NCBI GenBank assembly: GCA_019638235.1
Contig: JAHBUE010000002.1
Span: forward strand, 372,001-436,000
Direction of reading: 5' to 3'
Length of the DNA stretch: 64,000 nt
DNA from: Cyclobacteriaceae bacterium
GTDB taxonomy: Bacteria > Bacteroidota > Bacteroidia > Cytophagales > Cyclobacteriaceae
A program made the position numbers and the translations under genes. The notes beneath the pieces are model-generated. The model saw only the letters and a program-made list of their open reading frames with translations, was not told the DNA's origin and searched no databases. Positions 18,694-27,466 of this stretch are shown here, one piece after another (positions within the stretch are counted from its first letter, which is position 1; each line of letters opens with the position of its first letter).

Positions 18694-19413
18694 ATGAAAA
18701 AGGTTAAAAGCGACCGGTTCCATTTCAAACAATTTTCCGTTACCCACAAGCGCAGCAGCATGAAAGTGGGCACCGATGGGGTATTGTTGGGCGCCTGGGT
18801 TGGCGTGGCAGGCGTAAAATCCGTATTGGATATTGGCACGGGTACGGGCGTAATATCCCTGATGATAGTCCAGCGAACCGGTAACGACACCGCTATTGAT
18901 GCGGTTGAAATCAATGAAGATGCCTGCCGTGATGCAGAAGAAAATTTTTCAACATCGCCCTGGCACGCGCGATTGCATCTGCATGCCCAACCAATACAAT
19001 CTTTTCAACCGGGAAAAACTTACGACCTGGTTGTTTCCAATCCGCCCTACTTTATTAACAGCTATAAACCGTCCGATGCAGGGCGGCAATTAGCACGGCA
19101 TACCGACCAAATGACTTTTGAAAATCTTATAGAGGCAACAACACAACTACTTAACCCGCATGGGCGACTTGCTGTGATTCTCCCTCCCGTAGAGGGTGCT
19201 ACATTTGAAGCAGCAGCCGAAAAGAAAAAGTTGTATTGTATTCGTAAATCAACTTTTCGTGCGCGAGAGAACAAACCTGTTGAACGGGTGCTGATGGAGT
19301 TTGCCTACACTATGCGCGAAACGCAGCACGATGAATTATTGCTTTACAAACACGGGGATGAATGGACGGATGAATATAAAAAACTTACCGGGGAGTTCTA
19401 TTTAAAAGTATAA
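18694..19413 (+). CDS. trmN6: tRNA1(Val) A37 N6-methyltransferase
   Basis: 239-residue SAM-dependent methyltransferase of the YfiC/TrmN6 family, which makes m6A37 in tRNA1-Val. SAM motif I is VLDIGTGTGVISLMI near residue 47. The target-base motif NPPY is at about 115-118 (VVSNPPYF). The opening FKQFSVTHKRSSMKVGTDGV is characteristic. Full length. It is divergent from fhs and followed by a 227-nt gap without a gene. Confidence 0.9.
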   Translation: MKKVKSDRFHFKQFSVTHKRSSMKVGTDGVLLGAWVGVAGVKSVLDIGTGTGVISLMIVQRTGNDTAIDAVEINEDACRDAEENFSTSPWHARLHLHAQPIQSFQPGKTYDLVVSNPPYFINSYKPSDAGRQLARHTDQMTFENLIEATTQLLNPHGRLAVILPPVEGATFEAAAEKKKLYCIRKSTFRARENKPVERVLMEFAYTMRETQHDELLLYKHGDEWTDEYKKLTGEFYLKV

Positions 19414-19640
19414 CGTGGTGTATACTGGTCAATTAAAGAATCAAGGAAAATAAATACAGACTAAATACCTGCTTTTTGATAACCTCCTGCCCCCGATACT
19501 CAGGGTATTTCTCTTATAAAATAATTTTTTCTTACTGATTATCAGGCTATTACATTATTCCAGAATAGATGTTTAAACATTTATTTTAAGACTTACGTTA
19601 TACTTGCATTGCTAAACGCTGTTTAACTTAAAAATCAACT

Positions 19641-20204
19641 ATGAAAAAAATCAATGTACTATTAGCTGCACTTTTCATTACCGGTAGTGTAATGGCTCAG
19701 ACTACTTACAAAGTGGACAAATCTCACTCTTCATTAGGTTTTTCCATTTCGCACTTACTTATCTCTGAAGTAGATGGCAAGTTTAAATCGTTCGATGCAA
19801 CCATCGTATCTCCTACTGATGATTTCGCAGATGCTACCGTTGAACTAACTGCCGACATAAGCACCATTGATACAAACAATGAAGGCCGCGACAAACATCT
19901 GAGAAGTGCTGACTTCTTTGACGTTGAGAAATTCCCTACGCTTACATTCAAAAGCACTTCGTTCAATAAAACAGGCGAAAAAACGTACAAAGTAACAGGC
20001 GACCTGACTATGCACGGTGTTACCAAACCGGTAACGTTAGATGTTACCCTAACAGGCACTACTACCGGTCGTGATGGTAAAAAAATAGCGGGCTTTAAAG
20101 CTACCGGTACGTTTAACCGCATCGATTGGGGTGTGGGTAAATCAGGCCCAGGCGCTGGTGATGAAGTAACACTTAACGCCAAGGCTGAATTCAAAGCGCA
20201 ATAA
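19641..20204 (+). CDS. YceI family periplasmic protein
   Basis: 187-residue exported protein; signal peptide residues 1-20 (ending GSVMAQ). The mature part has the lipocalin-like YceI barrel, starting TTYKVDKSHSSLGFSISHL and including KHLRSADFFDVEKFPTLTF and the closing GAGDEVTLNAKAEFKA. YceI proteins bind polyisoprenoids or other amphiphiles in the periplasm. It stands just upstream of a MarR regulator, which may control it (inference). A hairpin follows the stop. Confidence 0.92.
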   Translation: MKKINVLLAALFITGSVMAQTTYKVDKSHSSLGFSISHLLISEVDGKFKSFDATIVSPTDDFADATVELTADISTIDTNNEGRDKHLRSADFFDVEKFPTLTFKSTSFNKTGEKTYKVTGDLTMHGVTKPVTLDVTLTGTTTGRDGKKIAGFKATGTFNRIDWGVGKSGPGAGDEVTLNAKAEFKAQ

Positions 20205-20216
20205 TTACATTATATA

Positions 20217-20252
20217 AAAGCCGGGGTAACCTTAACAGGATATCCCGGTTTT
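20217..20252 (+). terminator. Hairpin after yceI gene
   Basis: AAAGCCGGG pairs with CCCGGTTTT (one G-T pair) across an 18-nt loop and runs into a T stretch. Plausible intrinsic terminator, although it ends only 6 nt before the marR start. Confidence 0.45.
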
Positions 20253-20257
20253 ACTTT

Positions 20258-20710
20258 ATGAAAATAGAAGACGAAATAAAACAACACAAATTTACCTGCC
20301 CGTATCAAAAGGCAGTGGTTAACCTGTTGTTTACTTCTAACTGGTTGGAAAACCGGCATCAGCACTATTTTAAAAATTTTGGTATTACCAATCAGCAATA
20401 CAACATTCTTCGTATCCTTAAAGGGCAACACCCCAACAGCATTTCGGCAAAAGAAATCAAATCGCGGATGCTGGATAAAAATTCAGATATATCGCGTTTG
20501 TTAGAGCGGATGGCTGCCAAAAAGTTCATCACAAAAAAAACCTGCCCGAAAGATAAACGGGCATACGATGTATTAATTACAGAAGCCGGGTTCAACGTGC
20601 TTTCAGAAATTGCTTCGCGCGAAAACGAAATAAACGGACTTCCTGGTCTTACGGCAGAAGAGGCGGAGCAATTAAGTAACTTGTTGGATAAAAGCAGGGT
20701 TAGCAATTAA
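20258..20710 (+). CDS. MarR family transcriptional regulator
   Basis: 150-residue winged-helix DNA-binding protein. The helical N-terminus (TSNWLENRHQHYFKNFGITN) is followed by the MarR core NILRILKGQHPNSISAKEIK, the recognition helix region DKNSDISRLLERM and the wing KKTCPKDKRAYDVLIT. The ligand is unknown. Because it follows yceI at 53 nt, yceI is the likely target or co-transcribed partner. Its TAA stop lies inside the first unit of a heptamer repeat, so expansion of the repeat would not change the protein. Confidence 0.88.
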   Translation: MKIEDEIKQHKFTCPYQKAVVNLLFTSNWLENRHQHYFKNFGITNQQYNILRILKGQHPNSISAKEIKSRMLDKNSDISRLLERMAAKKFITKKTCPKDKRAYDVLITEAGFNVLSEIASRENEINGLPGLTAEEAEQLSNLLDKSRVSN

Positions 20711-20801
20711 CAATTAACAATTAACAATTAACAATTAGCAATTAACAATTAACAATTAGCAATTAACAATTAGCAATTAACAATTAGCAATTAACAATTG
20801 T
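20704..20801. repeat. 13 tandem CAATTAA/CAATTAG heptamers
   Basis: Thirteen in-register 7-bp units from 20704 to 20794, in the order A A A A G A A G A G A G A by last base, plus a degenerate fourteenth. The first unit overlaps the end of marR, and the array stops 4 nt before the end of the convergent M3 peptidase gene. Likely a slippage-prone array in a convergent gap. Confidence 0.9.
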
Positions 20802-20804
20802 TAA

Positions 20805-22526
20805 TTAGTCAATTGCTTTGAGTTCTTCCCGAACAAAGCTCATCAGCTCGCTGATATACTCATGGCTGAAATCAAACCGGATGTTTGCAGCCGCATACAC
20901 TTCAGGAATGGATTTCATGTAACCAAGTTTCAGTGCGTTGAGGTAGCCCTGCAATCCTTTCTGTTTATCCTGCTTATAATTTCGCCACACGGCAACCGCA
21001 CCTAATTGCGCCATGCCGTACTCAATATAATAAAACGGAACTTCATACAAATGCAGTTGCTTCTGCCATAAGTAATCTTTAGCCTCCTCCTGTCCATTCC
21101 AGTCAGTAATCGTATCGCTGAACCGATTGAGGATTGTATTCCAGCTTTGCTTTCGTTCTTCTAACGTGTGATTTGGATGCTCATAAATCCAATGCTGAAA
21201 GTTGTCAATCGTAGCCACCCAGGGTAATGTTTCCAATATATCTTCAAGATGTTCGCGCTTCGCACGCTTCAATTCATCTTCATCGGTAAAGAAAACATCC
21301 CACGCGTCCATCGAAATCAACTCCATCGACATGGAAGCAAGTTCGGCCACTTCTGAGGGCGTTGATTTAAAATCATTAAGAGCCAACTCGCGGGTGAGAA
21401 AATTATGCACGGCATGACCGCCCTCGTGCATAATGGTTACCATATCGCGTAAGGTAGAGGTTGCGTTCATAAAAATGAACGGCACACCTATTTCCGACAG
21501 CGGATAATTATAACCGCCCGGTGCTTTACCTTTTCTCGACTCCAGGTCAAGATGCCCCATAGCATTCATAATACTCAGGCACTGCCCAAGATACGGGTCA
21601 ATTCTGCGGAAGCACGCTATGGTTTTTTCAGTAAGGTCTTTACCATTCTCAAACGCTTTTAGCGGATTTTTCCCTTCCGGGTCAACGGCTTTATCCCAGG
21701 GCTTTAGCACATCAATATTCAGTAACCTTTTGCGTTCGCGGGTATTGTCGTTTAGCATGGGCACAACCTCGTTGCCAACCGACTCATGAAAACTAAAACA
21801 ATCGTGCGGTGTGTAATCAAACCGCCCCATTGCTTTAAACATATAATCGCGAAAATTCTCAAAGCCCGCATTCACGGCCACGCGATGACGAAGATTAATC
21901 AACTTAGTAAACAATTCATCCAGCGCTTGTTTATCTTGTAGTCTGCGTTCAGTAATTTTATGATAGACCTGTTCGCGTTCATCGCGGTTGGTTGACATTA
22001 ATTTTACAGATGCCTGCTGAAGTGTTAGTTCCTTCCCCTCAAGTTCAACCGTCATGGCGCCCGTCAGGGTGTTGTATTTTTGTTGTTCGAGGCTTATTTC
22101 GGTAAAGAGCGAAATATTTTCTTCTCGAAAAATTTCAATATCCTTTTTCAGGTTGCGAATCATAATATCATACCCCATTTCTTTTTCCAGTTCATCCAGA
22201 AAACTACAATCAGCGGCCTTGCGGTTTAGCTGGTCGGATATAGGCGCTATTTGAGGTTGAATATTTTCAACAAAATCCTGGTAGGCTTTGCTGTACGTTT
22301 CATTTTCGGTAAAGCGGGTCATGTTGATGTAACGCCAGGCGAAATCTTCGCTGATTACGCTTTCAAGCTCGCTGCGATTACGAAACCAGTCTTTTAAGTC
22401 CTCTGCCGAGGTGAGTTCTTTATTCAATAATTGATTGAAATAAGGCTTTAAACTCTCCCATCCGGATACGGTAAATGACTCGGGTAAAAATTTTCTGGCC
22501 GGGCGCTCTAATTTCTCTGCAACCAT
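20805..22526 (-). CDS. M3 family oligoendopeptidase
   Basis: 573-residue cytoplasmic zinc metallopeptidase of the PepF/oligoendopeptidase type. The zinc motif HEGGH lies near residue 365 in TIMHEGGHAVHNFL, with the downstream glutamate in ASMSMELISMDAW. No signal peptide. I start at the ATG at 22526 (MVAEKLERPARKFLPE); a longer frame to 22673 would run across the divergent SMP-30 gene start and has no family character. It cleaves short peptides. Its stop is 4 nt from the heptamer array. Confidence 0.92.
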   Translation of the reverse strand: MVAEKLERPARKFLPESFTVSGWESLKPYFNQLLNKELTSAEDLKDWFRNRSELESVISEDFAWRYINMTRFTENETYSKAYQDFVENIQPQIAPISDQLNRKAADCSFLDELEKEMGYDIMIRNLKKDIEIFREENISLFTEISLEQQKYNTLTGAMTVELEGKELTLQQASVKLMSTNRDEREQVYHKITERRLQDKQALDELFTKLINLRHRVAVNAGFENFRDYMFKAMGRFDYTPHDCFSFHESVGNEVVPMLNDNTRERKRLLNIDVLKPWDKAVDPEGKNPLKAFENGKDLTEKTIACFRRIDPYLGQCLSIMNAMGHLDLESRKGKAPGGYNYPLSEIGVPFIFMNATSTLRDMVTIMHEGGHAVHNFLTRELALNDFKSTPSEVAELASMSMELISMDAWDVFFTDEDELKRAKREHLEDILETLPWVATIDNFQHWIYEHPNHTLEERKQSWNTILNRFSDTITDWNGQEEAKDYLWQKQLHLYEVPFYYIEYGMAQLGAVAVWRNYKQDKQKGLQGYLNALKLGYMKSIPEVYAAANIRFDFSHEYISELMSFVREELKAID

Positions 22527-22616
22527 AATGTGTAACTGTTTTAATCCGCGTATATTGAGTGCTGCAAAAATAAAACGATTTATCACACTGACAGTTCCTC
22601 TTACAAAATTATTGCT

Positions 22617-23600
22617 ATGCGACTGATTATTCTGCTCTGCGCTTCCATCCTGCTGTTTGCCTGCCCGGCTCAAAAAGAGAACAGCATCGGCTTTGTTGAA
22701 CGGCTGGATGCCGAACTGGATAAAATCCTCGATAAAAACGCAACTATTGAACTATTGGCTGACGGATTTACCTGGAGCGAAGGCCCGGTTTGGATTGAAC
22801 AGCACAACATGCTGTTGTTTTCGGATGTTCCTAAAAACACAATTTACAAATGGACGGAAGCCAACGGTGCAGAACTATACCTCACGCCTTCCGGTTTTAC
22901 CGGTGCAGAAACTCAAAGTCGTGAACCGGGGTCTAACGGTCTGCTGCTGGACGATAAAGGCAACCTCGTTTTATGCCAACATGGCGACAGGCGTATGGCA
23001 TATATGGATGCTCCGTTAAATAACCCCAAGCCGGAATTTGTAACATTAGCTGATGACTATAACGGAAATAAATTTAACAGTCCGAATGACGCGGCTTATT
23101 ATAATGGTGAATTGTATTTTACCGACCCGCCATACGGCTTACCCGAACAAGAGCATGACCCTTCAAGAGAAATTCCTTTTCAGGGTGTTTATAAAATCAG
23201 TAAAAACGGAACCGTTATTTTGCTGATTGATTCCCTCACCCGGCCAAACGGCATAGCCTTTACACCGGAAGGCGCCATGATTGTAGCCAATTCTGACGGG
23301 CAAAAGGCACGTTGGTATACGTATGTACTTAATGATAGTTCGATAATCAGTGGTGAAATTTTGTATGATGCTACCGACCTGGTTGCAACCGAAAAAGGTT
23401 TGCCTGACGGATTGAAAATTGACAGTAAGGGAAATATTTTTGCCACCGGGCCTGGCGGTGTGTTTATCTTTAATCCTTCCGGAAAACTGATTGGGAAAAT
23501 CAAACTAACAGAAGCCTCCTCTAATTGCGCATTATCGGGTGATGAAAAAATGCTTTATGTAACAAATCATAGATATGTCATTCGGGTTAGTCTGAAATAA
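22617..23600 (+). CDS. SMP-30/gluconolactonase family lipoprotein
   Basis: 327-residue lipoprotein with lipobox LLFAC and Cys16. The mature part is a six-bladed propeller of the SMP-30 type. Expected metal-site regions are visible: WSEGPVW (Glu), FNSPNDAAYY (Asn), TRPNGIAF (Asn) and LPDGLKID (Asp). Such enzymes hydrolyse sugar lactones with a divalent metal; the substrate is unknown here. It is divergent from the M3 peptidase gene, with 90 nt between the starts. Confidence 0.88.
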   Translation: MRLIILLCASILLFACPAQKENSIGFVERLDAELDKILDKNATIELLADGFTWSEGPVWIEQHNMLLFSDVPKNTIYKWTEANGAELYLTPSGFTGAETQSREPGSNGLLLDDKGNLVLCQHGDRRMAYMDAPLNNPKPEFVTLADDYNGNKFNSPNDAAYYNGELYFTDPPYGLPEQEHDPSREIPFQGVYKISKNGTVILLIDSLTRPNGIAFTPEGAMIVANSDGQKARWYTYVLNDSSIISGEILYDATDLVATEKGLPDGLKIDSKGNIFATGPGGVFIFNPSGKLIGKIKLTEASSNCALSGDEKMLYVTNHRYVIRVSLK

Positions 23601-23637
23601 TCTATTTCTTTGCCATCGCAAGATTTGTATAAAGAAA

Positions 23638-23889
23638 ATGAAACTCCTTATTGATATCATCGGCTGGGCCGGGTCGGTTATGGTAATTACCGCTTATGGC
23701 CTGAACAGTTACCAAAAAATAAAATCCGATTCGCTTGGGTTTCTTTTGTTAAACCTGTTTGGGGGAATTTGCCTTATCATTTATTCGGTTTACTACACCG
23801 CCTATGCCAACACGTTTATTAATGTAGTATGGGTGATTATTGCCGTTCCTGCCATTATTAAACTCATCAGCAAAAAAGAAAGGCAGTGA
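23638..23889 (+). CDS. CBU_0592-like small membrane protein
   Basis: 83 residues with three hydrophobic helices (about 7-22, 34-52 and 57-74). The opening IIGWAGSVMVITAYGLNSY and the central FLLLNLFGGICLIIYSVYY match the CBU_0592-type domain found in short bacterial membrane proteins, distantly like SemiSWEET half-transporters. Function unknown. It begins 37 nt after the SMP-30 gene and may be co-transcribed. Its stop codon lies in a hairpin. Confidence 0.75.
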   Translation: MKLLIDIIGWAGSVMVITAYGLNSYQKIKSDSLGFLLLNLFGGICLIIYSVYYTAYANTFINVVWVIIAVPAIIKLISKKERQ

Positions 23890-23902
23890 AATCCACTGCC
23901 TT
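23872..23902 (-). terminator. Terminator of the M1 peptidase gene
   Basis: AAGGCAGTG and CACTGCCTT form a 9-bp perfect stem with a 5-nt loop, and on the minus strand a TCTTTTTT tract follows. It ends the minus-strand M1 gene. It also overlaps the stop of the plus-strand small membrane gene, so it may work in both directions. Confidence 0.75.
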
Positions 23903-23925
23903 CTGAATTTACACTCCTGGTCTGA

Positions 23926-25812
23926 TTACTTCCCTTCTTCCCACTCATTATTCTTTCCGTCAGCATCGCCATTGGTAGGTATAACTAAGCTAATGGATTT
24001 TATTTTCTTCTTACCGGCATTTATCTTATGCGTGTATGTAGAAGAATTTTTCCATACGGACGGATTAATTTCTTCCGAAGTGGTTGAGCCATCCGTAAAG
24101 GTAATATCCATACTAAATGCTATGGGGCGTCCGCCAATATTTTGAAGGGTAACTACATTATTTTTAACACCGGCAATGCCCATGTCCATATATCCCCAAT
24201 CAAAATACCATTTATTCCAGAACCAATTCAGGTTTTGCCCTGACACGCGGTTAAACGTGAACATAAAATCGTAAGGCGAAGGGTGTTTGTATTTCCATTC
24301 GTTCATATAGGCATGAAGACATTTTGCAAATAAATCCTTACCCAACATTTTATACAAACTGTAATACGAATACGAACCTACCGTGTAGGAATTCAACCCA
24401 CTGCTTTCATAAATATGGCTGGGTGCCATAATGGGCAGTACGTTTTTAGAGCCGAGATAGGGCTGGTCCCAGTTTCCGGAAGGAAACAACTGTTCGATAA
24501 AGTATTCTGAAAAAGAAGCAAAGCCTTCATCCATCCAAGCGTATTTCTTTTCGTTAATGCCCATCATAAACGGAAAATACATGTGGCACATCTCATGCAG
24601 CGTTAAGCCAAGTTGTGCGTCCACATCGCTCACTTTCTTTCCTATCCATTGTTCAATCATAGCGCCCGACATCTCCTGGTCGTTGGCCATGCCCGGAAAC
24701 TCCATACCGCCACCTTGCAAGCCATTAAAGATGGTGAAGTAATGATAAGGAAATTCGTACACCGGGAATTGCATATGAAAAACTTTCAATGACTCTTCCA
24801 TAGCTTTTAGCACGGCAGCAAACTCTTTATGATTTACCGGGTAAGCCACCTGCAAAAAATATTCGCCCATGTTATCCTTATACGAACGGGCATCCCACAC
24901 AAAGTGATCGCTCAAGGCAAAAGCAAAATCAGGAAAGTTTTTAGCGGTGTATTTCCACGTTACGTTTTTAGATGATGACGTTTTAAAATCCGCTTCGTTG
25001 ATAATATTCACCGGCTCGATGCTGGTGCGTGCTTTTGCCAATCGCTCGCGAATGCTTTGCGAATACACTTCGCTTTCGTTGTTCGGTGCTACCGAAGCCC
25101 ACACCATAAAATTATCAGGAACTGTAACTTCAACTTCATAATCGGAATAGTCGTGATAAAATTCAGTTGCCGCATCATACACAACACGATCCCACGCATC
25201 AATATCATCCAACACGGCCATTTCAGGATACCAGTATCCTATAAACATAGAAGTGCTGTCGATAGCGCCACTGCGTTCAAAGCCCTCACCGGGGATTTTA
25301 TATTTCCAGTTGATTTCAAACTGTGCAGATGACTTTGGAGCCAGCGGCTTGCTAAGGCGAACGGTATAGTTTGTGCCATTGTGGCGCACTATATCACGAT
25401 TTTTAATATCAACCGCATCACCGTTAATGGCAAGTTTCTCAATCACAACACCTTCGTGGTTGGCATCTGCCGGACTGCCCGAAGCAAAGAAGCCGGCCTT
25501 TTTCGAGCCGGGCTTATAATAATCGTGGTAGGTATGGAATGTAGGGTTCCGCACCGTATCGGGCGAGTTGTTGTAATAGGTAATAGTGGCCTGACCGTAC
25601 AGCATTTTTGTTTTAGGGTCAATAGTGGCCTTGATTTTATAATCGGAGCGGTTTTGCCAATATGTTGAAGAAACCGAGCCATCGGCTTTACGGGTTCCGG
25701 CCTCGTAGGCTTTTTGAAACTCGATAGGCATGTAGAGGCCATACTTATTGTTTTGCGCACCGGCAACAAAGCCTGCGGCAACAAAAAGAAGTAAAAGAAT
25801 TTTTGATTTCAT
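23926..25812 (-). CDS. M1 family aminopeptidase, exported
   Basis: 628-residue exported zinc peptidase with a signal peptide (residues 1-18, ending GFVAGA). The gluzincin motif HEMCH near residue 405 is followed after 18 residues by Glu in WMDEGFASF, as required for M1 enzymes. The exopeptidase loop reads GGGMEFPGM instead of classical GAMEN. The N-terminal domain (NRSDYKIKATIDPKTKMLYGQ) is the usual M1 saddle. It likely degrades peptides in the periplasm or outside the cell. Monocistronic with its own terminator. Confidence 0.92.
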   Translation of the reverse strand: MKSKILLLLFVAAGFVAGAQNNKYGLYMPIEFQKAYEAGTRKADGSVSSTYWQNRSDYKIKATIDPKTKMLYGQATITYYNNSPDTVRNPTFHTYHDYYKPGSKKAGFFASGSPADANHEGVVIEKLAINGDAVDIKNRDIVRHNGTNYTVRLSKPLAPKSSAQFEINWKYKIPGEGFERSGAIDSTSMFIGYWYPEMAVLDDIDAWDRVVYDAATEFYHDYSDYEVEVTVPDNFMVWASVAPNNESEVYSQSIRERLAKARTSIEPVNIINEADFKTSSSKNVTWKYTAKNFPDFAFALSDHFVWDARSYKDNMGEYFLQVAYPVNHKEFAAVLKAMEESLKVFHMQFPVYEFPYHYFTIFNGLQGGGMEFPGMANDQEMSGAMIEQWIGKKVSDVDAQLGLTLHEMCHMYFPFMMGINEKKYAWMDEGFASFSEYFIEQLFPSGNWDQPYLGSKNVLPIMAPSHIYESSGLNSYTVGSYSYYSLYKMLGKDLFAKCLHAYMNEWKYKHPSPYDFMFTFNRVSGQNLNWFWNKWYFDWGYMDMGIAGVKNNVVTLQNIGGRPIAFSMDITFTDGSTTSEEINPSVWKNSSTYTHKINAGKKKIKSISLVIPTNGDADGKNNEWEEGK

Positions 25813-25965
25813 TTGAACATAGTTAAGTGATACTGCAATAATACGGACTTCCTGTTAATTGGTTTGGTATAGGGCAAAAAACTATGCCCGAAAATTATAT
25901 CCGTTAAGCGTTAAAAGCCTTCAAAAGATTAAAAGCCAGTTTGATGATTCGTGCTGATAAAATCA

Positions 25966-26025
25966 CACCAGGCCAGCCAAATTAGGGGGTATTTGTGTAG
26001 TTTTGTTACATATATAAACGAGTTG
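25966..26025 (+). repeat. Promoter-leader module, copy 2
   Basis: Second copy of the module at 8842-8902. Identical stretches include GGGGGTATTT, the box TAGTTTTG (25998-26005), TTACATAT and ATAAACGAGTTG. It is followed by GTGCGCAACC and a leader ending ACAAGACAGA before the ATG at 26070. The sequence conservation between two unrelated genes 17 kb apart indicates that the module moves or is selected as a unit. Confidence 0.7.
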
Positions 26026-26069
26026 TGCGCAACCTTTTCGGACGACAATTAGACGACTGACAAGACAGA

Positions 26070-26471
26070 ATGGAGAAACTGATTAAGACAATCGGGTTAT
26101 TTATTGGAATAGGCATTCTAAATACAATAGCGTTTACTTTTTATTTGAGTACCACCGGACTACCAGGCGGAGAAGTGGGTATGGCTCCGTTTTTAATAGC
26201 AATGGAGTCTGGAATTGCTATCGTTCTTTCGACTGTGATATATTTATTGGTCAGAAACAGGTTTAAAGTAACGACAATCAGGATAATCTTGATATATCAA
26301 GTTATTTATCTTCTGACATTGATTTTCTCTGGTGTAAATCCATTTGACGGAGACTTAACTGCAACTTTCAAGACACTGGCTCAGTGGACATACTTTGTTT
26401 CTTTCTTAGTGACCATTGCACTGTTGTTGACAGCCAAACTAATTAGCGGACTAATGACAAACAGAGAATGA
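26070..26471 (+). CDS. Accessory four-helix membrane protein
   Basis: 133-residue protein with four hydrophobic segments (about 8-28, 38-62, 70-88 and 105-128). I do not recognise the family. The only polar features are a lysine/arginine-bearing loop (VRNRFKVTTIR) and a short acidic loop (NPFDGDLT). It has its own promoter-leader module and is followed immediately by an attC-like palindrome, so it resembles a one-gene cassette. Low GC compared with the neighbouring M1 gene. Confidence 0.6.
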   Translation: MEKLIKTIGLFIGIGILNTIAFTFYLSTTGLPGGEVGMAPFLIAMESGIAIVLSTVIYLLVRNRFKVTTIRIILIYQVIYLLTLIFSGVNPFDGDLTATFKTLAQWTYFVSFLVTIALLLTAKLISGLMTNRE

Positions 26472-26473
26472 AA

Positions 26474-26606
26474 AAGGCAGCGCACAACAAAAGCTATAAA
26501 ACATGGTGGGGTGAAGTGTACGCTGAAAGTTTTTATCTTCGTTCAACGTTTGGTCACGTGGGACAGGAATTCGTTTTCAAATTCCCGACACAGCAAATAG
26601 CCAGAC
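26474..26606 (+). other. attC-like element after the 26070 gene
   Basis: Starts with GCGCACAAC a few bases after the stop codon and ends with CCAGACGTTAG. Near the ends, AGCTAT and ATAGCC are nearly complementary, and inside there is GGAATT-8 nt-AATTCC. The ending ACGTTAGTAAAA is repeated exactly at 29527-29538. General layout resembles an integron attC site, but the R boxes deviate by one or two bases. Confidence 0.4.
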
Positions 26607-26745
26607 GTTAGTAAAATAAGAAAAATTGAACCTGGTTCTTGATAAGAACAAAATAAAATCACTTCTTGCGCCAAAATTCGTTTCTACAGACAGGAACCTG
26701 TCGAATCCCTCCCGATTTTTTGATTGATCATTAAACCATAAAAAG

Positions 26746-27456
26746 ATGAGAATAAAAATTATTGTACTGTTTCTGTTTGTGGCTTTACAAAATTTATACG
26801 GACAAAATGCCGAAGGCTCTAACACAAACCAGTTTTTCGACCCCCTGAAAAACAAAAACCACTGGGGCGTAAACACGCAATTTGCTTTTGACCGGTTGTT
26901 TGGGCTGCGGGAAACCCCCGTAGAGATTATCTATAAGCGGCAAAAAACTGAAAACAAGGCCACCCGGCTTGGATTGCAATTGTATTATGACCACAATAAC
27001 GAAAAACCCTACCCTACAGCACCAGACCGGAACACGATTGAAACGAATTTGACAACAGGTGTTTTCTGGGGGAAAGAAAAGCAGCATTTTATAGGAAATT
27101 CACCCCGCTGGCAGTGGTACTACGGTGCGGACTTCAATTTTATTTTTACATATAGCAGGCAATATCTTGACGAGATAAATAATCCCCATCTTCGTGAATA
27201 CACAGACGAGAGACATCATAAATATGGTGCATCCATCAAGCCGTTTGTAGGTTTAAGATTTGAAGTTACTCCCAATATTTACGTTTCGGGCGATATGCTC
27301 GCCAGCGCACAATTTGAAGCACAGCGTGTAAGACTGGATGAGAAATCAGCTCCCAACGTCTTCCCGAAAGATCCTCGTTGGGAAGTTCACAATTATTATG
27401 GACAACTCAATTTTTACCCTATAACAAGGCTTTCAATTTTTGTTAAACTACAATAA
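26746..27456 (+). CDS. Predicted outer-membrane beta-barrel protein
   Basis: 236 residues with a signal peptide (residues 1-19, ending NLYGQ). Alternating hydrophobic and polar strands with aromatic girdles (RLGLQLYYDHNN, WQWYYGADFNFIFTYS, ASIKPFVGLRFEV) and a final strand TRLSIFVKLQ suggest a small barrel of about ten strands in the outer membrane. No named family is recognised. It precedes the frameshifted T9SS gene by 10 nt (27457-27466), so the two are probably an operon. Confidence 0.6.
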   Translation: MRIKIIVLFLFVALQNLYGQNAEGSNTNQFFDPLKNKNHWGVNTQFAFDRLFGLRETPVEIIYKRQKTENKATRLGLQLYYDHNNEKPYPTAPDRNTIETNLTTGVFWGKEKQHFIGNSPRWQWYYGADFNFIFTYSRQYLDEINNPHLREYTDERHHKYGASIKPFVGLRFEVTPNIYVSGDMLASAQFEAQRVRLDEKSAPNVFPKDPRWEVHNYYGQLNFYPITRLSIFVKLQ

Positions 27457-27466
27457 ACCCAATACC

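Noticed and set aside
19724..20194. Open frame opposite the YceI gene (156 codons)
   Set aside because: YceI has a signal peptide and full family match; the opposite frame is a shadow.
20704..20801. CRISPR-like array
   Set aside because: Units are 7 bp with no spacers and no cas genes in the window; a simple tandem repeat.
22527..22673. Longer N-terminus for the M3 peptidase
   Set aside because: It crosses the start of the divergent SMP-30 lipoprotein and has no M3 family character.
26577..26876. Minus-strand frame of 99 codons over the start of the beta-barrel gene
   Set aside because: It overlaps the signal peptide of the plus-strand gene and has no recognisable features.
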